From: JBAZKV01 sp964443545
Lineage (GTDB): Bacteria; Margulisbacteria; WOR-1; JAKLHX01; JBAZKV01
DNA length: 64,000 nt
Reading direction: 5' to 3'
Assembly: GCA_964443545.1 (NCBI GenBank)
Contig: CAYUCV010000001.1
Location: 1 to 64,000, forward strand
The translations under genes and the position numbers were made by a program. Positions within the stretch are counted from its first letter, which is position 1. The number at the start of each line of letters is the position of its first letter. The notes under the pieces were generated by a model. That model had not been told where the DNA came from. It saw nothing but the letters and a program-made list of their open reading frames with translations, and made no database searches. Positions 30,789 to 38,993 of the stretch are shown in pieces.

Positions 30789-31988
30789 ATGGCAAGAGAA
30801 AAGTTTGAAAGGAAAAAGCCCCACATCAATGTGGGAACTATCGGACATGTCGACCACGGGAAGACCACGCTGACGGCGGCCATCACAAAAATGATGGCTG
30901 CAAAAGGTCTTGCAAAAGCAAAAGCTTTTGACGAGATCGACAGCGCACCGGAGGAAAAGGCCAGAGGTATTACTATCGCCATTGCCCATGTGGAATATGA
31001 AACGGATAAAAGACATTATGCTCATATAGACTGCCCCGGACACGCCGACTATGTTAAGAACATGGTCATCGGAGCAGCCCAGATGGACGGGGCCATACTT
31101 GTGGTAAGCGCCGCCGACGGCCCCATGCCCCAGACAAGGGAGCATATACTTCTTGCCAAACAGGTCAACGTTCCTTCCATGGTCGTGTATCTGAACAAAG
31201 TGGACATGGTCGACGACAAGGAACTGGTGGAACTGGTGGAAGTGGAAACAAGGGAACTCCTGAAAAAATATGAATTTGACGGAGACAAAATACCGTTCGT
31301 CAAAGGTTCCGCGTTAAAGGCCCTTGAATGCGGCTGCGGAAAAGGCGACTGTCAGTGGTGCAAATCCATCTATGAACTGATGGATGCTCTTGATTCCTAC
31401 ATCCCCGACCCGAAGAGAGATCTTGACAAGCCCTTCCTTATGCCGATAGAAGATGTCTTTACGATCACCGGCAGAGGCACTGTGGGAACAGGAAGGATAG
31501 GCAGAGGCAAGGTCAAGGTAGGAGATGAAGTCGAGATAATCGGGCTCGGAAGCCACAAAAAGAGCACTGTTACCGGGATTGAAATGTTCAGAAAAACCCT
31601 GGACGAAGGTCTGGCAGGGGACAATGTAGGCATCCTTCTCAGGGGTATAGAAAAAGATGACATCCAGAGAGGAATGGTCCTTGCAAAGCCGGGCTCCATC
31701 AAACCGCACAAAAAGTTCGAAGCCCAGATATATGTTCTTACCAAGGAAGAAGGCGGACGCCATACTCCTTTCTTCCCAGGCTACAGGCCGCAGTTTTATG
31801 TTGGAACGACCGATGTTACCGGGGCTATCCAGCTTCCCGATAAAGTGGAGATGGTCATGCCGGGCGACAACATCGTCATGAAAGTGGAACTGATAACAGA
31901 CATAGCCATAGAAGAGGGCCTGCGTTTTGCTATCAGGGAAGGCGGACACACGGTAGGGGCAGGCGTAGTTTCCAAAATAATTGAGTAG
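30789..31988 (+). CDS. tuf: Elongation factor Tu
   Basis: A 399-residue EF-Tu, the GTPase that brings aminoacyl-tRNA to the ribosome. G1 GHVDHGKT (19-26), G3 DCPGHADYVK, G4 NKVD and G5 GSAL are intact, followed by beta-barrel domains 2 and 3 with the standard PGDN and GGRHTPFF blocks. After GSALKALE in domain 1 comes a cysteine cluster C181-x-C183-x4-C188-x2-C191, where E. coli EF-Tu has an acidic loop without cysteines; it could bind zinc. Own strong promoter and terminator. str-operon partners (fusA, rpsL) are not adjacent; a tRNA-Thr is. Confidence 0.97.
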   Translation: MAREKFERKKPHINVGTIGHVDHGKTTLTAAITKMMAAKGLAKAKAFDEIDSAPEEKARGITIAIAHVEYETDKRHYAHIDCPGHADYVKNMVIGAAQMDGAILVVSAADGPMPQTREHILLAKQVNVPSMVVYLNKVDMVDDKELVELVEVETRELLKKYEFDGDKIPFVKGSALKALECGCGKGDCQWCKSIYELMDALDSYIPDPKRDLDKPFLMPIEDVFTITGRGTVGTGRIGRGKVKVGDEVEIIGLGSHKKSTVTGIEMFRKTLDEGLAGDNVGILLRGIEKDDIQRGMVLAKPGSIKPHKKFEAQIYVLTKEEGGRHTPFFPGYRPQFYVGTTDVTGAIQLPDKVEMVMPGDNIVMKVELITDIAIEEGLRFAIREGGHTVGAGVVSKIIE

Positions 31989-32005
31989 GTCGTCTAACAG
32001 ATGAT

Positions 32006-32036
32006 AAAAAAACCCCGGAGCAGTTCGGGGTTTTTT
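32006..32036 (+). terminator. Rho-independent terminator of tuf
   Basis: AAAAAACCCCG pairs with CGGGGTTTTTT around an eight-base loop, ending in six T, 18 bases after the tuf stop codon. Confidence 0.88.
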
Positions 32037-32059
32037 ATTTATATGGGAAATAGCAGGGC

Positions 32060-33424
32060 ATGAAGAAACATCCTCTCATAAAAGCAGCGTTGCTTGTCCT
32101 TATCATTGCTGCGGTCGTTTTTGGCGCCTACTTCGGCAATCGGCTCTATATGGAAGAAAGGATCAATCAAGGCTTCTTTATCGGGAAGGTCCCTGTAGGC
32201 GGTCTTACCAGGCAGGAGGCTGTCCTGAGGCTGTCCACCTTTGAGGCTGACGAGATACTGGACAGGCTTCCCGCTCTTGTTCTTGAAGAGGACAGGCGCC
32301 AGATAAGATATGAGTTCAAGCCGTCGCAGGCCGGGCTGGTGCTGCTTCCGGAAGAATCCGTGGACAGGGTTATGCAAATCTCTCAGAGAGAGGGCTATCT
32401 GGGCAGGCTTTCTTACGGGCTTGGCAGGAAAAGGAGCGAGGTCCCTCCTGTAATGAAGGTGGCAAATGAGCTGCATTTAAAGGCCCTTGTTGCCCAGGTG
32501 TCCGCTTATGTGGACCGGGGCGTGGAAAACGCGAAGTTCTTGGTAGAGAAGGACCCGTCGGGCAGGACCAGGGTCTCCATAAAACCGCATACTACAGGAA
32601 GACAGCTAAAAAGAGAAGAGACCAGATTGTTGCTCAAGAGTTCTCTCGAAAAAGGGGCCGGGGAATCCGCGATAGTGCTCGACCTTAGGCATCCCATGAT
32701 AAGTGAGGAGATGCTGCGCAGCATACCAAGCCCGGAGGTCATCGGAAGTTACACGACCTACTACGGGACACATGATTCCCCCAACAGGATCTCCAATATC
32801 TATCTGGTCTCGTCCTTTGTCGATAATACCTTTCTGGCCTCCGGAGAGGTCTTTTCTCTCCTTCCTCTTATCGGTGAATTCACCGGAGAAAGAGGATTCA
32901 AGGAGGCTTATGTCATCATAGGTGAAGAACTTGTCCCGGAATACGGGGGAGGGGCTTGCCAGATTGCGACCACTCTCTATAACAGCGCCCTCATGGCGGA
33001 CCTTGAGATAGTAAACAGAAGGAACCACGGCATGTATTTTTCCATCTACCCTCTGGGAAGGGACGCTACGATCTATCCTCCTTCCACGGACCTAAAGCTC
33101 AGGAACAATACCGGGCATCCTGTCGTGATACAGGCTGTTCCTTTCAAGAAAGGGCTGACCTTCAGGATCATAGGGGCTCCCTCGGGCAAGACAGTTTCCT
33201 TTTCTCCTGCGTCAATAAGATACAGATATGAGACAGCTGCAACAAAAGATCCGACTTCTGAAGTTCGTGAGGAAAAACTGGTGCCCACAGGAGCGTTCTG
33301 GACCACGGTGACAAGGACCGTCAAGAAGAACGGGGCGCCAATAAAGAAGGAGACCATCAAGAGCTACTACAAACTTCACGGCGACAAAAAGAAAGTGAAA
33401 ATAAGAAGACGGGAGCCAAGATGA
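32060..33424 (+). CDS. VanW-family protein
   Basis: A 454-residue protein with an N-terminal membrane helix (about 7-25), one or two peptidoglycan-binding-like (PG_binding_4) regions (about 45-220) and a C-terminal VanW domain (about 225-385). VanW features are FVDNTFLASGEVFSLLP, GEFTGERGFKEAYVIIGEEL, GGGACQIATTLYNSAL with a conserved Cys, and RRNHGMYFSIYPLGRDATIYPP. VanW accompanies some vancomycin-resistance clusters, but most members are chromosomal envelope proteins of unknown role; nothing here suggests resistance. The ATG lies just after the tuf terminator. Confidence 0.88.
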   Translation: MKKHPLIKAALLVLIIAAVVFGAYFGNRLYMEERINQGFFIGKVPVGGLTRQEAVLRLSTFEADEILDRLPALVLEEDRRQIRYEFKPSQAGLVLLPEESVDRVMQISQREGYLGRLSYGLGRKRSEVPPVMKVANELHLKALVAQVSAYVDRGVENAKFLVEKDPSGRTRVSIKPHTTGRQLKREETRLLLKSSLEKGAGESAIVLDLRHPMISEEMLRSIPSPEVIGSYTTYYGTHDSPNRISNIYLVSSFVDNTFLASGEVFSLLPLIGEFTGERGFKEAYVIIGEELVPEYGGGACQIATTLYNSALMADLEIVNRRNHGMYFSIYPLGRDATIYPPSTDLKLRNNTGHPVVIQAVPFKKGLTFRIIGAPSGKTVSFSPASIRYRYETAATKDPTSEVREEKLVPTGAFWTTVTRTVKKNGAPIKKETIKSYYKLHGDKKKVKIRRREPR

Positions 33425-33432
33425 GGATGTGA

Positions 33433-33438
33433 TATAAT
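33433..33438 (+). promoter_or_regulatory. -10 box of hisC
   Basis: TATAAT nine bases before the hisC ATG, with only CTTTTTGTC between and no ribosome site; probable near-leaderless transcript. Confidence 0.45.
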
Positions 33439-33447
33439 CTTTTTGTC

Positions 33448-34533
33448 ATGAGCCAGCTGGCAAGAGACTGCCTGAAGAACCTTTCAAAATATATCCCCGG
33501 CAAACAGGAAGAGGATGTCAAAGAAGAATTTGGCTTAAGCAGTGTGATCAAGCTTGCCTCAAACGAAAACCCCCTCGGCCCCAGCCCCAGGGCTTTAAGG
33601 GCAGCTAAAAAGGCTCTCAAAGAGTCCTCAAAATATCCCGACCAGCACCATGTTCCTCTAAGAAGCGCGCTTGCAGTCAAATTCGGGCTTTCTCCGGACA
33701 ACTTTGTGGTGGGCAACGGCTCGGATGAAATAATGCTTTTGATAGCGCAGGCATTTCTCAGCTCCGGTCAGGAAGTTATTTTGTCCAGAAATACATTCAG
33801 TGTTTACGAATTTGTTGCCAAACTTATGGACGGCCGGCTGCTTCATGTAGACTTAAAAGACCATGCTTGCGATATTGACGGATTTATAGAAAAGATCAAT
33901 CCTAAAACAAAGCTGGTATTTCTATGCAACCCCAACAATCCAACCGGAACGATAGTAGCCACAGGAAAGATAGAAAATCTATTGTCTAAAGCCTCTAAAG
34001 ACACAGTAGTGGTCGTTGACGAGGCTTACGGCGACTATTGCGAGAGAGAAGAATTTACTTCTGCTGCCACATTGATAGGCAAATATGATAATCTGATCGT
34101 TCTTAAGACCTTTTCAAAAATATACGGGCTTGCCGCGTTGCGCGTGGGGTACGGAGTTGCCAGCAGAAAACTGATAGAGTGCCTTAACCTGGTCAAAATG
34201 CCGTTCAATGTGAACCGGACAGGCCAGATCGCCGCACTGGCAGCGCTTGACGACGCGGAATTCGTCAAAAAAAGCATTAAGAACAATTCCCTGGGCAAAA
34301 AATACCTGTATAAAGAACTGTCCAAACTGGGGCTCAGCTTTCTAAAGACCCAGGCAAATTTTATTTATATAGATCTCAAAAGGAGTGCAGAAGAGGTCTT
34401 TGTCAAACTGATGCAGCGGGGGATAATAATAAGGCCTCTAAACTCGTTCGGCCTTCCCATGGCGATAAGGGTCACCATAGGCAAGCCTTTTCAGAATAAA
34501 GAATTCATTAAGTCTTTAAAGGAAATACTGTAG
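33448..34533 (+). CDS. hisC: Histidinol-phosphate aminotransferase
   Basis: A 361-residue class II PLP aminotransferase converting imidazole-acetol phosphate to histidinol phosphate. IKLASNENPLGPSP (near 29-42) is the HisC N-terminal signature; NPNNPTG (near 159) binds substrate; DEAYGDY and the PLP lysine in KTFSKIYGLAALRVGYG (near 217-233) are present. Size is typical. hisD lies 10 kb away in this window, so histidine genes are dispersed. gcvT begins one base after its stop, so hisC leads the gcv operon from its own -10 box. Confidence 0.92.
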   Translation: MSQLARDCLKNLSKYIPGKQEEDVKEEFGLSSVIKLASNENPLGPSPRALRAAKKALKESSKYPDQHHVPLRSALAVKFGLSPDNFVVGNGSDEIMLLIAQAFLSSGQEVILSRNTFSVYEFVAKLMDGRLLHVDLKDHACDIDGFIEKINPKTKLVFLCNPNNPTGTIVATGKIENLLSKASKDTVVVVDEAYGDYCEREEFTSAATLIGKYDNLIVLKTFSKIYGLAALRVGYGVASRKLIECLNLVKMPFNVNRTGQIAALAALDDAEFVKKSIKNNSLGKKYLYKELSKLGLSFLKTQANFIYIDLKRSAEEVFVKLMQRGIIIRPLNSFGLPMAIRVTIGKPFQNKEFIKSLKEIL

Positions 34534-34534
34534 G

Positions 34535-35605
34535 ATGCCCGAGCCAAAGATAACAGCGCTTTACGAAGCGCACTTAAGGCTTGGGGCCAAAATTGTGGAC
34601 TTTGCCTCATGGCTGATGCCGGTACAGTATACGGGCATAATCGAAGAGCACAACTCCACCAGACAGGGCTGCGGGCTTTTTGACATCGGACATATGGGGC
34701 AGATAAAGACCGATGACTTTGATACTCTTCAGAGGCTTACATCCAATGACCTTGCCAAATTAAAGGATAACCGCGCCCAGTATTCTTTTGTCCTGAACGA
34801 AAAGGGAGGCATCCTTGATGACATTCTTGTCTATAGGACCGGAAAAGAATTTCTGGTCATAGCGAATGCCTCGAACGCGCAAAAGGTGTTTTCACATTTT
34901 TGCGACAGTTCAAAAAAATTCCGCCTTCTCTACGATTCAAATACTGCCGTTGCTATCCAGGGGCCGAAAGCCGCTTCGATGGTCCAAAGGATGACAAAAA
35001 CGGATATTTCTTCTTTTAGGCACAGGGATTGCGGGCCGATGGAGCTCTTGGGCGTGAGGGTTTTTGCATCAAGGTCCGGGTATACCGGAGAGGACGGCTT
35101 CGAATTCTTTTTTGACAGATCTTACGCCGAACGTTTGTGGGAAGGATTTCTTTCTGAAGGCGCCAAGGCCTGTGGTCTGGGGGCCCGGGACAGCCTGCGG
35201 CTTGAAGCAGGGCTTCCCCTGTACGGGCATGAACTTGATGAGAACACCACTCCTCTTGAGGCAGGCCTCTCTTTTGCCGTTGACCTTGGAAAAAGCGAAT
35301 TTACCGGGAAAAAAGCTCTGGAGGAGCAGAGGGCCTCGGGCATAAATAAAACGCTCTCCGGATTTGAAGTGCTGGACAAGGCTATAGCCAGACAGGGATG
35401 CGTTTTGTTCTCGGAAGGAAAAAAAATTGGCAGTGTTACCTCCGGCACATTTTCCCCTACGCTGAAAAAGCCGCTCTTTATGGGATATGTCGAGCCGGGC
35501 TCTCTTTTACCGGATGGAAAAGTGTCCGTTCAGATCAGAGGCAAACTTTATCCCGCAAAAAAGGTCAAACTGCCGTTCTACAGAAGATGTGATAAAATTG
35601 ATTAG
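34535..35605 (+). CDS. gcvT: Aminomethyltransferase (glycine cleavage T protein)
   Basis: A 356-residue T protein of the glycine cleavage system. It releases ammonia from the aminomethyl-lipoyl H protein and makes methylene-tetrahydrofolate. The N-terminal LTALYEAHLRLGAKIVDFASWLMPVQY-like segment, HMGQIKTDD, NDLAKLKDNRAQYSFVLNEKGGILDDILVYR (near 70-100) and GYTGEDGFEFF identify it. GARDSLRLEAGLPLYGHELDE is the folate-side block. It is followed by gcvH and gcvPA. Confidence 0.95.
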   Translation: MPEPKITALYEAHLRLGAKIVDFASWLMPVQYTGIIEEHNSTRQGCGLFDIGHMGQIKTDDFDTLQRLTSNDLAKLKDNRAQYSFVLNEKGGILDDILVYRTGKEFLVIANASNAQKVFSHFCDSSKKFRLLYDSNTAVAIQGPKAASMVQRMTKTDISSFRHRDCGPMELLGVRVFASRSGYTGEDGFEFFFDRSYAERLWEGFLSEGAKACGLGARDSLRLEAGLPLYGHELDENTTPLEAGLSFAVDLGKSEFTGKKALEEQRASGINKTLSGFEVLDKAIARQGCVLFSEGKKIGSVTSGTFSPTLKKPLFMGYVEPGSLLPDGKVSVQIRGKLYPAKKVKLPFYRRCDKID

Positions 35606-35631
35606 CAAGGTAAGTTGCGGGAGGTAAAAAC

Positions 35632-36015
35632 TTGAAACCGGAAGAATTAAAATATACCAAAGAGCACGAATGGATAGCGCCTGACGGAACCGTCGGAGTC
35701 AGCGACTATGCGCAAAAAGAACTTGGAGATGTGGTTTTTGTCGAGCTGCCGGAGGCGGGCAAAGCGCTTGAGGCCGGACAGGAGCTCTGTGTTCTGGAAT
35801 CGGTAAAGGCCGTGTCAAGCGTTTACAGTCCTGTATCAGGAAGCGTTATGGAAGTCAATGCCGCCCTGTCCTCGTCTCCGGAACTGGTTAACCGTGAACC
35901 TTACGGAAGCGGTTGGATCGCAAAATTGAAGATCAAAGAAGCCTCTCAGCTTGAAAGCCTACTAGACCCGGCATCGTACCAGAAGTACTTAGATGAGCTA
36001 CATCCCAAACACTGA
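35632..36015 (+). CDS. gcvH: Glycine cleavage system H protein
   Basis: A 127-residue lipoyl carrier. The lipoylation lysine lies in VLESVKAVSSVYSPVSG (near 60-76). The N-terminal YTKEHEWI and GDVVFVELPE blocks and the C-terminal GSGWIAKLK are typical. Translation starts at a TTG, with GGGAGG well placed upstream; no ATG fits the family N-terminus. It overlaps gcvPA by 23 bases. Confidence 0.96.
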   Translation: MKPEELKYTKEHEWIAPDGTVGVSDYAQKELGDVVFVELPEAGKALEAGQELCVLESVKAVSSVYSPVSGSVMEVNAALSSSPELVNREPYGSGWIAKLKIKEASQLESLLDPASYQKYLDELHPKH

Positions 36016-37327
36016 CGCCGACAGAGAGTCCATGCTTAAGGCCTGTAAGGCGGGCTGTGTCGAAGAACTGTTTTGTGATGTGCCGCAGCCGCTTAAGAAC
36101 CCGCAAGTTGATATCCCGCAGGCTCTTTGTGAGATGGACCTTGCAAGAGAGCTGAGATCGCTTAGCGGCAGCAACAAGCCGGTTTCAAAAAAACCGAGTT
36201 TTCTGGGAGCGGGAGCCTATAACCACTATATCCCGTCCGTTGTAAAGCATATTGTTTCCAGGTCCGAATTCTACACGGCCTATACGCCTTACCAGCCCGA
36301 AATAAGCCAGGGTATACTGCAGGCGATCTATGAATACCAGACCATGATATGCCGGCTTACGGGGATGGATGCGGCTAACGCTTCTATGTATGATGCTTCG
36401 ACCGCAATGGCAGAAGCTGCGCTGCTTTCCTCTTCGTACACAAAGAAGAAAGAAGTGGTAGTTTCTTCAACGGTCAATCCATTTTACCGCCGGGTGCTCT
36501 CCACATATGCTTCGGGGGCCGGACTAAAGCTCAGAGAGGCCCCTTTTGAGCGCGGGGCCACCGATCTTTCCGCTGCAAAAGAAATGATAAGCGAGAATAC
36601 CGCCTGTGTGATCGTCCAGCAGCCGAATTTTTTCGGCTGTCTTGAAGAAGTATTTGACCTTTCAAAAGCAGTTCATGACAAAGGCGCTCTTTTTGTGGCT
36701 TGTGCGGATCCCATTTCCCTTGCGGTGTTGAACAGCCCGTCGGAATACGGCGCGGACATTGTGGTGGGCGAAGGACAGCCGCTCGGCAACCCTTTGAATT
36801 TCGGGGGCCCTTATCTTGGTATCTTTGCCGTCAAGAAGCAGTATCTAAGGTATATGCCCGGCCGCGTTGTCGGAAAAACCCAGGACTCGTCCGGAAAGCC
36901 GGGCTATGTGCTGACACTGCAGACCAGGGAACAGCATATAAGAAGAGAGAAGGCCACCTCCAATATCTGCAGCAACGAGGCTCTCTGTGCTCTTGCTGCG
37001 TGCGTTTATATGTCCTCAAAAGGGGACAGCGGCCTGCTTGAAGTTGCACAAGCCTGCATCAAGAATGCAGAAGACCTTAAACGCAGGATCTCATCCGTAA
37101 AAGGGTTCTCCCTTGCTTTTGACAGGCCCGCTTTTAAAGAATTCGTGATAAAAACACCAAAACCCGCACGGGATATAAATGAACTTCTTTCGGAAAAGGG
37201 TATAACGGGAGGGCTTGCCCTGGAAGACCTGTATCCGGGACTAAAGGACCACATGCTTTTCTGCGTCACGGAGATGAATACAGAAGAAGAGCTCGAAATG
37301 CTCACTTCCGCTCTAAAAAATGCATGA
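35993..37327 (+). CDS. gcvPA: Glycine dehydrogenase (decarboxylating) subunit 1
   Basis: A 444-residue P protein subunit 1 of the two-subunit type. Features are MSYIPNTDADRESMLKA at the N-terminus, FLGAGAYNHYIPSVVKHI (near 64-82), EFYTAYTPYQPEISQG and EYQTMICRLTGMDAANASMYD (near 112-132). The PLP-bearing subunit 2 (GcvPB) is expected next but is not there, nor elsewhere in the window. A UPF0280 gene follows instead, overlapping by eight bases. Unless gcvPB is elsewhere, the system would be incomplete. Confidence 0.94.
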   Translation: MSYIPNTDADRESMLKACKAGCVEELFCDVPQPLKNPQVDIPQALCEMDLARELRSLSGSNKPVSKKPSFLGAGAYNHYIPSVVKHIVSRSEFYTAYTPYQPEISQGILQAIYEYQTMICRLTGMDAANASMYDASTAMAEAALLSSSYTKKKEVVVSSTVNPFYRRVLSTYASGAGLKLREAPFERGATDLSAAKEMISENTACVIVQQPNFFGCLEEVFDLSKAVHDKGALFVACADPISLAVLNSPSEYGADIVVGEGQPLGNPLNFGGPYLGIFAVKKQYLRYMPGRVVGKTQDSSGKPGYVLTLQTREQHIRREKATSNICSNEALCALAACVYMSSKGDSGLLEVAQACIKNAEDLKRRISSVKGFSLAFDRPAFKEFVIKTPKPARDINELLSEKGITGGLALEDLYPGLKDHMLFCVTEMNTEEELEMLTSALKNA

Positions 37328-38042
37328 GCCAAGGACATACCGCTCGCTGGTAAAAACCGGGGACCTGGTTTCTTTTGAAGTCGTTGAGGCCGAAACAGAC
37401 CTTCTTATCTGCGCCGACAGGGACCTTGCCCCAAAAGCAAAAGAACTTGTGAAAAAAGCCCGGATAGAGCTTACAAAATACATTGTCAAGCACCCTAATT
37501 TTGAAAAGAGCTTTGTTCCGCTGCCTTCGGACATTGGAGCTCCCGGTATCGTTTCTGAGATGCTCAAGTATTCAAAAAGGGCAGGGGTAGGGCCTATGGC
37601 TTCCGTTGCCGGGGCAGTGGCAGAATATGTGGGAAAAAGGCTCCTGAAATATTCTAAGCAGGTGATAGTCGAGAACGGGGGCGACATCTACATGAGGACC
37701 TCACTAAGCAGAAGAGTGTCTGTTTTTTCCGGGAGTTCGCCTTTTTCCGGCAGGGTGGCGCTGGAGATTAGCCCCGAAGATACTCCGATAGGCATCTGCA
37801 CTTCTTCCGGGACCGTGGGGCATTCGCTCAGTTTTGGCAGCGCGGATGCGGTGGCTGTATGTGCAAGGTCAGCGGCTCTTGCCGATGCGGCCGCAACAGC
37901 CATTGGGAACGCTGTAAAAACGGGGAAAGATCTCGAAGAGGGGCTCCTGGCCGCTAAAAAGATCAAAGGGCTTTCCGGGGTCCTGATCATCAAAGGGGAT
38001 AAAATGGGGATCTGGGGCAAACTAAAGCTGCTTGGCATATGA
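37320..38042 (+). CDS. UPF0280 family protein (ApbE-like fold)
   Basis: A 240-residue protein of the UPF0280 family, distantly related to ApbE flavin transferases; function unknown. Recognisable are the N-terminal YRSLVKTGDLVSFEVVEAETDLLI, GPMASVAGAVAEYVG (near 97-111), VENGGDIYMRT and the CTSSGTVGHSLSFGSADAVAVCA block (near 160-182). No signal peptide. Its start overlaps gcvPA by eight bases. A link with the one-carbon or glycine pathway is suggested only by this position. Confidence 0.82.
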   Translation: MHEPRTYRSLVKTGDLVSFEVVEAETDLLICADRDLAPKAKELVKKARIELTKYIVKHPNFEKSFVPLPSDIGAPGIVSEMLKYSKRAGVGPMASVAGAVAEYVGKRLLKYSKQVIVENGGDIYMRTSLSRRVSVFSGSSPFSGRVALEISPEDTPIGICTSSGTVGHSLSFGSADAVAVCARSAALADAAATAIGNAVKTGKDLEEGLLAAKKIKGLSGVLIIKGDKMGIWGKLKLLGI

Positions 38043-38052
38043 TCTTGCGGTA

Positions 38053-38082
38053 TTGACAAACCGCTGCATTTAGAGTTAGCAT
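38053..38082 (+). promoter_or_regulatory. Promoter of the barrel-like protein gene
   Basis: A perfect TTGACA at 38053-38058, then 18 bases and TAGCAT at 38077-38082. It lies in the only free space after the UPF0280 gene, and the following gene also ends in its own terminator. Confidence 0.55.
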
Positions 38083-38119
38083 AAATCAAGTTTTGTTGTA
38101 TCTGAAAGGTGGTGAAAGA

Positions 38120-38893
38120 ATGAAAAAGACATTGGCGGTAATTTTGACGGTAGCATTTGCCTTGACGGTCGCAGCTTCCTCCTTTGCCAGGACCATCGAA
38201 GAAGAAAGACAGGCCGTAAGGAACTATCTTAAGGTGGTAGATGCCAAGATAATCAAGTTCAGAAAACAAGGCAACACCAAGAAGATGAAGCAGATGCAGA
38301 ATGAAAAAAAGGCGACTTTGCGAAGGTGGGAAGCGCTAAAGGCCAAGATGGAAAAGGAAGCGGAGACCGCTGCTCCATGGGTCCCGCCTGCGCCAAAACC
38401 GGTCGCTCCCGCTGCAGAGGCAACCAAAACAGCTGCTCCATCCAAAAGCACGGGCCTGTCTCTCGGAGTAAAATTTGGGCTATCCGGCGGAGCCACAGGA
38501 ATGATCGTAGATCTCGACTACTCTGTCTCAAAATTTATCCCGGGCACTAAGATCAGGGTTGGCGGCGATTATCTTACGGGCACAAATCCCAACGGAAATG
38601 ACAGTTATAAGATATCAAACCTCAGGCTGGGACTTGTATATGCCCTGGATATGCTTAAATCCGAGGATATGCCTATCGACTGGTATGTCACCGGTTCTTT
38701 CCTTTACCCGTGGAAAGTGAATGCAGGCCGGGCAGGTTCTTGGGGCATAGAGGCAGCCTTTGGGGGGAACTATGTGGTAGAGGATTTCGGCTGTATCTAC
38801 GGTGAAATAGGTTATGCGGGCATAAAATACACATCATCACAGCCGGCACTGAAAGCCATGTCGGCAGCGGTGGGATACAGTTATCTATTCTGA
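38120..38893 (+). CDS. Exported protein with coiled coil and outer-membrane barrel-like domain
   Basis: A 257-residue secreted protein. Signal peptide (MKKTLAVILTVAFALTVAASSFA), then a charged helical region (about 24-75), a Pro/Ala linker (PWVPPAPKPVAPAA) and a C-terminal domain of alternating aromatic/glycine beta-strands ending in the aromatic SAAVGYSYLF, as in small outer-membrane barrels. Function unknown. The start MKKTLAV follows AAAGGTGG; nine codons more are open upstream but lack sense. Single-gene unit with promoter and terminator. Confidence 0.75.
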   Translation: MKKTLAVILTVAFALTVAASSFARTIEEERQAVRNYLKVVDAKIIKFRKQGNTKKMKQMQNEKKATLRRWEALKAKMEKEAETAAPWVPPAPKPVAPAAEATKTAAPSKSTGLSLGVKFGLSGGATGMIVDLDYSVSKFIPGTKIRVGGDYLTGTNPNGNDSYKISNLRLGLVYALDMLKSEDMPIDWYVTGSFLYPWKVNAGRAGSWGIEAAFGGNYVVEDFGCIYGEIGYAGIKYTSSQPALKAMSAAVGYSYLF

Positions 38894-38918
38894 CCGGATA
38901 ATGCTTTAGTTCTATTTA

Positions 38919-38945
38919 AGCCCCCGCAAGTTCGGGGGCTTTTTC
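38919..38945 (+). terminator. Rho-independent terminator
   Basis: AGCCCCCG pairs with CGGGGGCT around CAAGTT, followed by a run of five T interrupted by C. It closes the transcript of the barrel-like protein gene. Confidence 0.88.
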
Positions 38946-38993
38946 TTTATTGAAATGGCCTGTCCGGTGTGTTATCATCTTAAAAAATCCCTA

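Noticed and set aside
32060..33424. VanW gene as sign of vancomycin resistance
   Set aside because: No vanHAX or ligase genes nearby; VanW-domain proteins are common chromosomal envelope proteins.
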